A DNA stretch of 64,000 nt. Origin: Paenibacillus sp. FSL W8-0186 (GTDB taxonomy: Bacteria; Bacillota; Bacilli; Paenibacillales; Paenibacillaceae). Both the position numbers and the translations under genes were made by a program. Below are positions 43,921 to 53,415 of the stretch, piece by piece (the first letter of the stretch is position 1; every line of letters begins with the position of its first letter). The notes under the pieces were generated by a model. The model was given only the letters and a program-made list of their open reading frames with translations, searched no databases and was not told the origin of the DNA. The stretch is from contig NZ_CP150207.1 of NCBI RefSeq assembly GCF_037969765.1, forward strand, positions 1,722,001 to 1,786,000, written 5' to 3'.

Positions 43921-45666
43921 ATGAGCGCGCAAATACCAGCAGTGCGGTCTACAGAACAATTACGTGAGAAATGGATGAAACCAGAAGTCATTACGGGATC
44001 AGAAATATTGCTACGGAGCTTGGTGCTAGAAGGTGTCGAATGCGTCTTCGGTTACCCGGGCGGGGCCGTATTGTATATCTACGATGCGTTGTATGGCTTC
44101 AAGGATTTCCATCACTTGCTGACAAGACACGAGCAGGGAGCGATTCATGCGGCTGACGGCTATGCACGGGCAAGCGGCAAAGTAGGTGTATGTATCGCAA
44201 CTTCGGGACCGGGGGCGACGAACACAGTCACCGGAATCGCAACGGCGTTTATGGACTCGGTTCCTCTCGTGGTCATTACCGGGAACGTCGTATCCAGCCT
44301 GATCGGAACGGATGCCTTCCAGGAAGCAGATATTACCGGCATCACAATGCCGATTACGAAGCACAGCTACTTGGTGCGCAGTGTAGAAGAGCTGCCGCGA
44401 GTCATTCACGAAGCGTTCCACATTGCTAATACGGGACGCAAAGGCCCGGTATTGATCGACATTCCGAAGGACGTATCCGCAGACAAGACTCTGTTTGAAC
44501 CGGTACAGAGCATTAACCTTCGCGGCTACAACCCTAAGGTCGTACCGAACCATCATCAACTGGAGAAGGTAGCGGCAGCGATCAAGGAAGCGGAGCGTCC
44601 GGTCATTCTTGCCGGCGGCGGGGTTGTCTACTCCGGGGGGCATGAAGAGCTGCTTGAGTTCGTAACCCGGACGGAAATTCCGATCACAACGACGCTTCTG
44701 GGCCTTGGCGCATTTCCGAGCGGCAATCCGCTGTGGATGGGGATGCCGGGAATGCACGGCACGTACACGGCTAACCAAGCCATTCAGAATTCCGATTTGC
44801 TGATCAATATCGGGGCCCGGTTCGATGATCGCGTTACCGGACGGCTTGACGGATTTGCTCCTCATGCTAAAGTAGTACACATCGATATCGATCCTGCGGA
44901 AATCGGCAAGAACGTGAAGACGGAAATACCGGTCGTCGGGGATGTGAAGACAGTACTCGAACTGCTCAATCCGTTAGTGGGCCGCAGCGACAAAGCGGAT
45001 GCCTGGAGAAGCCAAATCAGCCAGTGGATGGCTGACAAGCCATATAAATACAAGGATTCCGATACGGAGCTTAAGCCGCAATGGGTCATCGAGCTGCTGA
45101 ATGACACGACAAAGGGCGAAGCGATTGTGACGACGGATGTCGGCCAGCATCAGATGTGGGCTGCACAGTACTACAAGTTCAACCAGCCGCGCTCGTGGAT
45201 TACCTCCGGCGGACTCGGCACGATGGGATTCGGATTCCCGTCAGCGATCGGTGCGCAAATGGCTCATCCAGACCGGCTCGTTATTTCGATTAACGGTGAC
45301 GGCGGCATGCAGATGTGCGCGCAAGAGCTTGCGATCTGCGCCATCAACAACATTCCGGTCAAGGTTGTCGTGATCAACAACCAGGTGCTTGGCATGGTTC
45401 GTCAGTGGCAAGAGCTCATTTACGAGAATCGTTACAGCCATATCGATCTGGCCGGCAGCCCGGATTTTGTAAAATTGGCAGAGGCATACGGCGTTAAAGG
45501 ATTGCGGGCTTCGAACAAAGAAGAAGCCAAGCAAGCCTGGAAGGAAGCGATGGAGACGCCGGGACCTGTGCTGGTGGAATTCGTGGTCAGCAAAGAGGAA
45601 AACGTGTATCCGATGGTTACCCAGGGTTCCACCATTGATCAAATGCTGATGGGGGACTGTGAATAA
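43921..45666 (+). CDS. ilvB: Acetolactate synthase, large (catalytic) subunit
   Basis: A 581-residue ThDP enzyme. It condenses two pyruvates to acetolactate, or pyruvate with 2-oxobutyrate, the first common step to valine, leucine and isoleucine. The N-terminal domain has VFGYPGGAVLYIYDAL and the catalytic glutamate in LTRHEQGAIHAADG. The FAD/regulatory middle domain follows, then the ThDP motif INGDGGMQMCAQEL with INNQVLGMVRQWQ. It follows the leucine T-box. Its stop overlaps the ilvH start by one base (TAATG). Confidence 0.97.
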   Translation: MSAQIPAVRSTEQLREKWMKPEVITGSEILLRSLVLEGVECVFGYPGGAVLYIYDALYGFKDFHHLLTRHEQGAIHAADGYARASGKVGVCIATSGPGATNTVTGIATAFMDSVPLVVITGNVVSSLIGTDAFQEADITGITMPITKHSYLVRSVEELPRVIHEAFHIANTGRKGPVLIDIPKDVSADKTLFEPVQSINLRGYNPKVVPNHHQLEKVAAAIKEAERPVILAGGGVVYSGGHEELLEFVTRTEIPITTTLLGLGAFPSGNPLWMGMPGMHGTYTANQAIQNSDLLINIGARFDDRVTGRLDGFAPHAKVVHIDIDPAEIGKNVKTEIPVVGDVKTVLELLNPLVGRSDKADAWRSQISQWMADKPYKYKDSDTELKPQWVIELLNDTTKGEAIVTTDVGQHQMWAAQYYKFNQPRSWITSGGLGTMGFGFPSAIGAQMAHPDRLVISINGDGGMQMCAQELAICAINNIPVKVVVINNQVLGMVRQWQELIYENRYSHIDLAGSPDFVKLAEAYGVKGLRASNKEEAKQAWKEAMETPGPVLVEFVVSKEENVYPMVTQGSTIDQMLMGDCE

Positions 45667-46160
45667 TGACGACGACAATGACAAGCCATACAATAGCCGT
45701 ATTAGTAAATGATCAGCCAGGAGTCCTGCAGCGCGTTTCCGGCCTGTTCGGCCGGCGCGGGTTTAATATCGAGAGCATCACTGTGGGCCAGTCCGAGGAA
45801 GAAGGATTGTCCAGGATGGTCATCGTGACCCAAGGCGACGACAAAACGCTGGAACAAATTGAGAAACAATTGTATAAACTCATCGATGTTATTAAAGTGG
45901 TTAACCTTAGCTCCAAGCCTATGGTTGCCCGTGAGTTGGCACTGATCAAAGTAAAATCGGAGCCGGCGGAGCGTCCGGAAATCATGGGCGTAGTCGAGAC
46001 TTTTCGTGCCGCTGTTGTCGATATCGGGACAAACAGCATGATCGTCCAGGTCGTCGGCGATACAGAGAAGATTGATGCGATGATCGAGCTGCTTCATCCT
46101 TACGGTATTCGCGAGCTGTCTCGTACAGGAGTCACTGCGATGATTCGCGGCAACGCATAA
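45666..46160 (+). CDS. ilvH: Acetolactate synthase, small (regulatory) subunit
   Basis: A 164-residue protein. The N-terminal ACT domain (about 8-82, HTIAVLVNDQPGVLQRVSGL then FGRRGFNIESITVG) binds valine and mediates feedback inhibition. The C-terminal domain ends PYGIRELSRTGVTAMIRG. Its start overlaps the ilvB stop, so translational coupling sets subunit ratio. A large hairpin separates it from ilvC. Confidence 0.96.
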   Translation: MTTTMTSHTIAVLVNDQPGVLQRVSGLFGRRGFNIESITVGQSEEEGLSRMVIVTQGDDKTLEQIEKQLYKLIDVIKVVNLSSKPMVARELALIKVKSEPAERPEIMGVVETFRAAVVDIGTNSMIVQVVGDTEKIDAMIELLHPYGIRELSRTGVTAMIRGNA

Positions 46161-46187
46161 GACGAGTTTTACCATCATTTCCTTCGG

Positions 46188-46253
46188 TGAGCGGGTGCTT
46201 GAGGGGATCTCCCGGCAAGGACGGGACGCATGGTCCTTTGAAGCACCCGCTCA
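46188..46253 (+). other. Intercistronic stem-loop between ilvH and ilvC
   Basis: TGAGCGGGTGCTT (46188-46200) pairs perfectly with AAGCACCCGCTCA (46241-46253). The 40-base loop contains a smaller CCCG/CGGG stem. No T-run follows, so it is not a classical terminator. A role as an mRNA processing or stability element is possible. Confidence 0.55.
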
Positions 46254-46322
46254 TCAAGGGGATAGAATCTAATATAAGGGAGCCCGCCAATGGCGGCCCC
46301 GTAAATTTTAGGAGGGCTATAA

Positions 46323-47318
<996 letters not shown>

Positions 47319-47337
47319 TTATTCATACTTACAAATC

Positions 47338-47369
47338 AAGCCGTGGAGTTAACTCCGCGGCTTTTTTGC
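47338..47369 (+). terminator. Terminator of ilvBHC
   Basis: AAGCCGTGGAGTT (47338-47350) and AACTCCGCGGCTT (47351-47363) form a 13-bp dyad with one mismatch, followed by a T-run. Confidence 0.85.
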
Positions 47370-47470
47370 GCCTGCCGGATCATATCGCGCTTATGTGTTT
47401 AAATCCAACCGGATTAGCTTATCTTAAAGGGGAACGGAGCAGAAATTTAACCAAAGGAGATCAAACCAGC

Positions 47471-48577
47471 ATGAAGAACAACGTCAAATCGATTACCTCC
47501 CCTAAGAAATACATTACCGGAAAAGGACTTCTTGCGAGCTTTAATGAATACATGCAGTTCTTTGGCGACAGCGCCTATATCGTTTGCGATGAGTTTATTC
47601 TGGATCGTGCTCGGCAGGAGGCCGGGAAATCCATCGAGGAGGGCGGCAATAAAGCTGTATTTGAAAAATTCAACTATGAATGCACGAAGGAAGAAATCAA
47701 CCGCCACCGCGAGCTGGCCCGCCAAGCAGGAGCCAACATCATCGTTGGCATCGGCGGCGGTAAGACGCTCGATACCGCCAAGGCGACGGCGTATTATGAG
47801 AAGCTGCCGGTCGTTATTTTCCCTACGATCGCCTCTACAGATGCTCCATGCACTGCGCTTGCGGTCATATACAAGAAGGATGGCTCCTTCGACGAGTATC
47901 TGTTCCTGCCAAGTAACCCGGACATCGTGTTGGCAGATACCGGAATATTGGCCGCGGCTCCGCCGCGTTTTTTTGCGGCTGGCATCGGCGATGCTTTGGC
48001 GACATATTTCGAAGCCCGGGCCTGCTATCAGTCATTTGGCGACAACTTGGCGTTAATGAAGCCGTCGACGACAGGACTCGGATTAGCACGGTTGTGTTAC
48101 GAGACTCTGATCGAAAATGCAGTAAAGGCTCAGCGCGCCGTAGAGCAGGGGGTAGCGACCAAGGCCGTGGAGGATACGATCGAGGCAACGATTTACCTGA
48201 GCGGCGTCGGCGCCGAGTCAGGCGGTTTGGCCGCAGCCCATGCGATTCATAACGGCATGACCGCCGTGCCGTCGCTTCATAAGGCGCAGCATGGGGAGAA
48301 GGTCACCTTTGGGCTGCTTGCCCAGCTTGTGCTGGAAAATGCTCCAAAGGAGGAGCTGGAGACAGTGATCGGCATCGTGAAAGGGGTCGGCCTTCCTCTA
48401 ACCTTAAAGGATCTCGGCGTAACCAAATTCGTCGAGGAGGAATGGCGCCAGGTGGCCGAGGCGGCCTGTGCGGAAGGTGATACGATGGGAAATATGCCAT
48501 TCCCGGTCACCCCGGATGACGTGTATAGTGCCATTGTGGCGGCCAATGCGATCGCAGAAGCGTACCGCGGCGAGTAA
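47471..48577 (+). CDS. gldA: Glycerol dehydrogenase (iron-containing ADH superfamily)
   Basis: A 368-residue NAD-dependent enzyme, the family's usual length. ITSPKKYITGKGLLASFNEY opens it. The nucleotide site is IIVGIGGGKTLDTAKATAYY. The zinc ligands are Asp in FFAAGIGDALATYFEARAC and His in GLAAAHAIHNGM and SLHKAQHGEKV. It oxidises glycerol to dihydroxyacetone. ATG 47471 follows AAAGGAG. It is a single gene with its own terminator, placed between ilvC and leuB where leuA is often found. Confidence 0.92.
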   Translation: MKNNVKSITSPKKYITGKGLLASFNEYMQFFGDSAYIVCDEFILDRARQEAGKSIEEGGNKAVFEKFNYECTKEEINRHRELARQAGANIIVGIGGGKTLDTAKATAYYEKLPVVIFPTIASTDAPCTALAVIYKKDGSFDEYLFLPSNPDIVLADTGILAAAPPRFFAAGIGDALATYFEARACYQSFGDNLALMKPSTTGLGLARLCYETLIENAVKAQRAVEQGVATKAVEDTIEATIYLSGVGAESGGLAAAHAIHNGMTAVPSLHKAQHGEKVTFGLLAQLVLENAPKEELETVIGIVKGVGLPLTLKDLGVTKFVEEEWRQVAEAACAEGDTMGNMPFPVTPDDVYSAIVAANAIAEAYRGE

Positions 48578-48607
48578 CCCTCTGCCATGACGTCAATGCA
48601 ATTTTCA

Positions 48608-48644
48608 GGGATGATCCGCTACAGGCGGATATAATCCCTTTTTG
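48608..48644 (+). terminator. Terminator of the glycerol dehydrogenase gene
   Basis: GGGAT-GATCCGC (48608-48619) pairs with GCGGAT-ATAATCCC (48625-48638), followed by TTTTTG. Confidence 0.75.
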
Positions 48645-48767
48645 TGTTATAGCTAAAACCTATAGCATTAATAGATTCTATATCTTTGTTTATCCTTACC
48701 CGTTATGTTACAACTAGAAGAAGAGTATTGTTCGAAGAGTATAGTGATGAAGAGGGAGTTGTAAGTC

Positions 48768-49847
48768 ATGACAGAAGTGAAGAAAATTGCGGTCATCGCT
48801 GGAGATGGAATCGGCCCTGAGGTTGTAGCTGAAGCAGAAAAAGTCCTCAAGCGTACGGAGGAAGTGTTCGGTTACCGTTTTGAGACGGAGCATGCTTTGT
48901 TTGGAGGCATTGCGATTGATGAGAAAGGCACTCCGCTGCCGCAGGAAACCTTGGAAATTTGTCAGCGTGCCGACGCTGTTTTGCTTGGGGCAGTTGGCGG
49001 GCCAAAATGGGACAACAATCCGAAGGAGCTTCGTCCGGAGACAGGGCTGCTTGGCATCCGCAAAGCGCTGGGATTGTTCTCGAACCTTCGTCCGGCAGTT
49101 GTGTTCGATTGCCTGAAGGATGCTTCCACACTGAAACCGGAAGTGCTTGAAGGAACTGATTTGATGGTTGTTCGCGAACTGACAGGCGGTATTTATTTCG
49201 GTGAGAAATTCCGCCGCGAAACCGAGAACGGGCAGGAAGCCGTGGACACTTGCGCATACAATGTAAACGAAGTGGAGCGCATCGTGCGCCAGGCGTTCGA
49301 GATTGCCCAGAAACGCCGCAAGAAACTGGCTTCTGTCGATAAGGCCAACGTTCTGGAAACTTCACGCCTATGGCGCGAAGTCGTCAACCGGGTTGCTCCC
49401 GAATATCCGGATGTTGAACTGGAACATGTGCTTGTAGACAATTGCGCGATGCAGCTGCTGCGCCGTCCAGCCAGCTTCGACGTTATCGTCACGGAGAACA
49501 TGTTCGGCGATATTCTTAGCGATGAAGCAGCGATGCTGACCGGTTCGATCGGTATGCTCTCGTCCGCATCCCTTGGGGAAGGCAGCTTCGGTCTGTATGA
49601 GCCTGTGCACGGTTCTGCGCCTGACATTGCCGGGCAGAACCTGGCGAACCCGATCGCGACGATTTTGTCCGTCGCTCTGATGTTCCGTCTGACCTTTGGT
49701 TATGCCGATGCCGCAGATGCCATCGAGGCAGCGGTAGCCGAGGTATTGGACGCGGGTCACCGTACCGGGGATATTGCGGTCGACAAGAGCAAAGCCATCG
49801 GCACGAAAGAAATGGGCGACCTGATTGTAGCGGCTATCCGCAAATAA
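48768..49847 (+). CDS. leuB: 3-isopropylmalate dehydrogenase
   Basis: A 359-residue NAD-dependent beta-decarboxylating dehydrogenase. It makes 2-oxoisocaproate in leucine synthesis. [20 protein letters not shown] opens it, with [20 protein letters not shown], the catalytic Tyr in [12 protein letters not shown], and [20 protein letters not shown] near the end. ATG 48768 lies behind GAGGGAG. leuA, leuC and leuD are not in the window, so the leucine genes are split. Confidence 0.97.
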   Translation: MTEVKKIAVIAGDGIGPEVVAEAEKVLKRTEEVFGYRFETEHALFGGIAIDEKGTPLPQETLEICQRADAVLLGAVGGPKWDNNPKELRPETGLLGIRKALGLFSNLRPAVVFDCLKDASTLKPEVLEGTDLMVVRELTGGIYFGEKFRRETENGQEAVDTCAYNVNEVERIVRQAFEIAQKRRKKLASVDKANVLETSRLWREVVNRVAPEYPDVELEHVLVDNCAMQLLRRPASFDVIVTENMFGDILSDEAAMLTGSIGMLSSASLGEGSFGLYEPVHGSAPDIAGQNLANPIATILSVALMFRLTFGYADAADAIEAAVAEVLDAGHRTGDIAVDKSKAIGTKEMGDLIVAAIRK

Positions 49848-49938
49848 GGTTTCTAAGTTTATAACTGGAGGCCGCTGGCATCCGATGTGGACTGTAACGA
49901 AGCGATAATAACTTGAGCTTTTGAACGGAATAATGATG

Positions 49939-49982
49939 TCCCCTGTCTGGCTGTTTGACCAGAGGCAGGGGGCTTTTTTTCC
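49939..49982 (+). terminator. Terminator downstream of leuB
   Basis: TCCCCTG (near 49939) pairs with CAGGGGG (near 49966), with an inner TGG/CCA stem and a following run of seven Ts. Confidence 0.8.
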
Positions 49983-50034
49983 CTTATATATAGTAAAGAA
50001 ATTTAGTTCTTTAAGCTCAAAAATCGCAAAAGGA

Positions 50035-50133
50035 GTGTATAATTACAAGGATTCGAAGGAATCTAAAGCAGCGGTCGCGAATAAATTAAAGGAAATACCG
50101 AAGTCTAAATCGGGAAAGGGTGATGGGGAATGA
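50035..50133 (+). CDS. Possible small basic protein coupled to the zinc-ribbon gene
   Basis: About 32 residues from GTG 50035 (YNYKDSKESKAAVANKLKEI, PKSKSGKGDGE). The stop overlaps the next start as ATGA, suggesting coupling. The GTG abuts its AAAGGAG site, so the true start is unclear. The frame is open upstream but crosses the leuB terminator, which argues against a longer form. Function unknown. Confidence 0.35.
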   Translation: MYNYKDSKESKAAVANKLKEIPKSKSGKGDGE

Positions 50134-50537
50134 GTTTTTGCTGTGGAGCCAGCATGGTCGGGACTAAGGGGACGTTGAAGCATTATCGTACACAGGTTCA
50201 TAATGTTCCCCTGCTGCTTTGTCCGGTATGCCATCGGGTGGAAGTTCATTATAAAGTAGAGCATGAATATGAGATACTGGCGGAATATGCGCATGGCGAC
50301 GGCGTTTCGGAAATCGACTTCGGGGATTTTATTATGGAGGACGAGGAGACGATTTTTGGCAATTGCGTCAACGTAGAGGATGAGGATCCTCTGGATATCG
50401 TGCAGAGCCAGATTGATATGGCGCTGGATCTGCTTGCGGTCGCCAAAGGCATTCAGGACGCAAAATGGGAAAGCGAGTTGAAGAAGCGTCTCGCCGTCAT
50501 GAGCCGCCGTAAAGCACGGCTCCAATACAATAAATAG
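50130..50537 (+). CDS. Zinc-ribbon protein of unknown function
   Basis: A 135-residue protein. Cysteine pairs CCGASMVG and CPVCHR (about residues 4-5 and 31-34) resemble a YgiT-type zinc ribbon. An acidic middle follows (EIDFGDFIMEDEETIFG) and a helical basic C-terminus (KKRLAVMSRRKARLQ). It is probably cytoplasmic. Coupled by ATGA to the small frame upstream. No function can be assigned. Confidence 0.75.
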   Translation: MSFCCGASMVGTKGTLKHYRTQVHNVPLLLCPVCHRVEVHYKVEHEYEILAEYAHGDGVSEIDFGDFIMEDEETIFGNCVNVEDEDPLDIVQSQIDMALDLLAVAKGIQDAKWESELKKRLAVMSRRKARLQYNK

Positions 50538-50824
50538 GACGTTAGTATGAAGTGGCCCCAAGCGGGCTGCTTCATTTTTTTATCATCTTTTTTCGACAGT
50601 ATCTCTGATTGACGTTAAATAAAAATGTTTACTATGATAAGAGTGATTAAAGTTCTCTATTTAGGGTAATAACATTTGATATTTGTCTGATTATAAATAG
50701 GAGAATCTAATCGGTCCTTTGTCTTAAGGAGCCCGAAGTTTGAAATGGTAAGGTTGCAGCTTGGAGTAGGGTTGAATGTTGTCGGATTGGCAGGGATACC
50801 ATTGTGGGAAAAGGGGGAATCAAC

Positions 50825-51946
50825 TTGTTAAGTGAGTTCCAGGAAACTTTGCTGCAGTCTGTCAAGGCATTTCAATCGACGCAGCTTGTTAAGAACAAGT
50901 ATGAGAATGTCCTAGAAAATCTCGATAGTGGAATTATACTGTTTGATAGCGAAGGCGTATTAACTTTTATTAATGTACAAATGGCCAAGCTTATGGAGAT
51001 GCCACGCCAGTCGCTGATCGGCTGCAACTTGCTGCAAATGCTGCGTCACCCTCACCTTAGTCGCTTCAAGAAGCGAAAAATATTGCGAATATACAGGGAA
51101 GCTATTTTTCACCGCAAAAAATATCATGAGCTCATTGACGAATACGGTCGTCATTGGCTGATCACGATTACTTACGGGGATCAAATGGATGGAGATTATT
51201 TGCTCAGCGTAAAAGATGTATCGGATTACAAGCAGATCGAGCAGACGGCTTACCAGAACGACAAGCTCGCTATGCTCGGTAAAATCTCTGCGGCGATCGC
51301 CCATGAAATTCGCAATCCCTTGACCGCAATCCGTGGATTCATCCAGCTATTACGCCCGCATTTGATTCAGCTTGGCCGCGATGAATATGCGCGAATCATT
51401 CTGACAGAAATCGATCGGGCCAATGACATTATCCATGAATTTCTGAACTCTTCCAAACCGTCTGCTCCCCAAAAAAGCGTCATCAGCGTTTCTTCTTTGC
51501 TGAAGGAAGTCGTTCTGCTGACAGAGAGCGAGGCACTGATGAAAGGGTGCGAAATCCATTTGCAGGTTATGGATGGAGAAATGTACGTATCTATTGACGT
51601 TAAGCAGATCAAGCAGGTTCTGCTCAACATCATCAAGAATGCGATGGATGCGATTGAGGAAGTAAGCGATGCAGAGTATACCGGAACTATACATTTAGAT
51701 GCGAAGCTGGTAGATAAGTACGTGCATATTTCAATACAGGATAACGGAAATGGCATGGATAAGGGATTATTAAGTCGATTGTTCGACCCGTTCTTTACGA
51801 CGAAAGAGAAGGGAACCGGCCTTGGGTTATCCGTCAGCTACCGGATCATCAGAAATCATAAAGGCAATATTTCTGTCGATAGTATGAAGGGGATTGGGAC
51901 TGTTTTTGTGATAGCGCTTCCAATCGTGTCGAATAAAGTCATTTAA
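50825..51946 (+). CDS. Orphan soluble sensor histidine kinase (PAS-HisKA-HATPase)
   Basis: A 373-residue kinase without membrane segments. A PAS domain (about 25-125; ILFDSEGVLTFINVQMAKLM) is followed by the H-box IAHEIRNPLTAIRGFIQLL (phospho-His), the N-box QVLLNIIKNAMDAIEE, and G-boxes DNGNGMD, FFTTKEKGTGLGLSVSYRI. No response regulator is adjacent. This is typical of sporulation phosphorelay kinases (KinA/KinE-like), which it may be. TTG 50825 is preferred, seven bases behind AAAGGGGG; GTG 50804 lacks a site. Confidence 0.88.
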   Translation: MLSEFQETLLQSVKAFQSTQLVKNKYENVLENLDSGIILFDSEGVLTFINVQMAKLMEMPRQSLIGCNLLQMLRHPHLSRFKKRKILRIYREAIFHRKKYHELIDEYGRHWLITITYGDQMDGDYLLSVKDVSDYKQIEQTAYQNDKLAMLGKISAAIAHEIRNPLTAIRGFIQLLRPHLIQLGRDEYARIILTEIDRANDIIHEFLNSSKPSAPQKSVISVSSLLKEVVLLTESEALMKGCEIHLQVMDGEMYVSIDVKQIKQVLLNIIKNAMDAIEEVSDAEYTGTIHLDAKLVDKYVHISIQDNGNGMDKGLLSRLFDPFFTTKEKGTGLGLSVSYRIIRNHKGNISVDSMKGIGTVFVIALPIVSNKVI

Positions 51947-52279
51947 CCTTCAGGAGAACTGCGTTAGAATCGCGGCTCTCCTGAACATAACCGAATATTA
52001 GTTAGAGCTGTAGGAAGGTGCTGAGGCATTATTGCAGCCTGCTGAACGGACGGGAGTTGTTCTGGGAGCAGGAGGCGCAGGCGCCTTTTTTGCTTTTTTA
52101 ATAACTAATATTAGGATGACAATAATGATGTCAATGATGGAAGTAAATCAGTCCCGGTTACCCCGTACCAGTTGCTAACATATTCATAAGAAGAGGTTAG
52201 CTTACAATAATTACTTTACTTTTTGAATTCTATTAAAGTAAGATGGATAGTAAAACATACGACGAAGGGAATCGGTAAC
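51947..52279. other. Intergenic region with two hairpins and a palindrome
   Basis: TTCAGGAGA (51949-51957) pairs with TCTCCTGAA (51977-51985) without a T-run. A second hairpin, AGGCGC...GCGCCT near 52070-52083, is followed by TTTTTTGC and acts as a terminator. TTACTTTA (52211-52218) and TAAAGTAA (52234-52241) form an 8-bp inverted repeat in the promoter region of the next gene. Confidence 0.5.
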
Positions 52280-53239
52280 ATGAAAGTGAATCAGAGCAAA
52301 ATTGTAGATTGCACCATCCGCGACGGCGGATTAGTCAACAACTGGGATTTCAGTGTGGAGTTTGTGCAGAAGCTGTATGCCGGACTTAATGAAGCTGGCG
52401 TTGATTATATGGAAATCGGATATAAAAATTCTCCGAAGCTGTTGAAGGGTGCCGATGATGCAGGTCCTTGGCGCTTCCTAGACGATGAATTTTTGCGTAC
52501 AGTAATCCCGCAAAAGGGTCATACTAAGCTTTCCGCGCTTGTAGATATTGGCCGCGTTGACGAGAATGATATTTTGCCGCGCAGCGAGAGCCTTCTCGAC
52601 CTCATTCGCGTGGCTTGCTATGTTAAGGACGTAGATAAAGCTCTGCAGCTTGTCCAAGTATTCCATGACCGCGGATATGAGACGACGATTAATATCATGG
52701 CGCTGTCCAATGTGATGGAGCACGAGCTGCTCGAAGCGTTCGAAATGATCAAGGAGAGCGTAGTAGACGTAGTTTACATTGTAGACTCCTACGGCAGCCT
52801 GGATTACAAAGACATGGAGCACTTGGTCAACAAATTTAAGACGCATTTGCCGAATAAGCGGCTTGGGGTCCATACGCATAACAATATGCAGCTTGCATTC
52901 TCTAATACGCTGGTCGCTGCAGACCTGGGCGTTGAGCTGCTGGATGCTTCAGTATACGGCATGGGCCGCGCGGCGGGCAACTGCCCTACAGAGCTGCTCG
53001 TTACTCATTTGAAAAATACAAAATACAATCTTCGCCCTGTACTTGGGGTATTGGAAGAACTGATGATTCCGCTCCGTGAGAAGGAAGAATGGGGTTACCT
53101 TATCCCTTACATGATTACGGGAACTCTGGATGAGCATCCGCGTTCGGCCATGGCTTTGCGCGCTTCGGCTGACAAGGACAAAGCGGTAGAATTCTACGAT
53201 AAGCTGACGACGCCTGAAGTGAGCTTTGAAAAAAAATAA
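52280..53239 (+). CDS. DRE-TIM metallolyase-type aldolase domain protein
   Basis: A 319-residue TIM-barrel protein. DCTIRDGGLVNNWDF is the DRE-like metal motif and GVHTHNNMQLAFSNTLVAAD carries the HxH metal ligands. ASVYGMGRAAGNCPTELLV follows as in the 4-hydroxy-2-oxovalerate aldolase branch. It is shorter than isopropylmalate synthase and lacks its regulatory domain, so it should not replace LeuA. The substrate is unknown. ATG 52280 is used, behind GAAGGGA; the earlier in-frame start at 52223 has no site. A terminator follows. Confidence 0.85.
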   Translation: MKVNQSKIVDCTIRDGGLVNNWDFSVEFVQKLYAGLNEAGVDYMEIGYKNSPKLLKGADDAGPWRFLDDEFLRTVIPQKGHTKLSALVDIGRVDENDILPRSESLLDLIRVACYVKDVDKALQLVQVFHDRGYETTINIMALSNVMEHELLEAFEMIKESVVDVVYIVDSYGSLDYKDMEHLVNKFKTHLPNKRLGVHTHNNMQLAFSNTLVAADLGVELLDASVYGMGRAAGNCPTELLVTHLKNTKYNLRPVLGVLEELMIPLREKEEWGYLIPYMITGTLDEHPRSAMALRASADKDKAVEFYDKLTTPEVSFEKK

Positions 53240-53248
53240 TGGAACTCT

Positions 53249-53284
53249 AGCGTCATGGTGAAACAAACCATGGCGCTTTTTTTT
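53249..53284 (+). terminator. Terminator of the DRE-TIM gene
   Basis: AGCGTCATGGT (53249-53259) pairs with ACCATGGCGCT (53267-53277) with one mismatch, followed by a run of Ts. Confidence 0.85.
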
Positions 53285-53415
53285 GCTAAAGAAGCAGGAA
53301 AATAAACGAAAAATGTTGAAATATTAATAGCTGCAAACCATCGGGATAATACCTAGTTTCGTTAAACGCAACATGACTGGGCACCGCATTTTACCATTTC
53401 CGGGGGTTGAATATT

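Noticed and set aside
52280..53239. Isopropylmalate synthase (leuA) to complete the leucine pathway
   Set aside because: The protein is about 320 residues, lacks the LeuA regulatory domain and has DCTIRDGG/HTHNN motifs of a different DRE-TIM branch.
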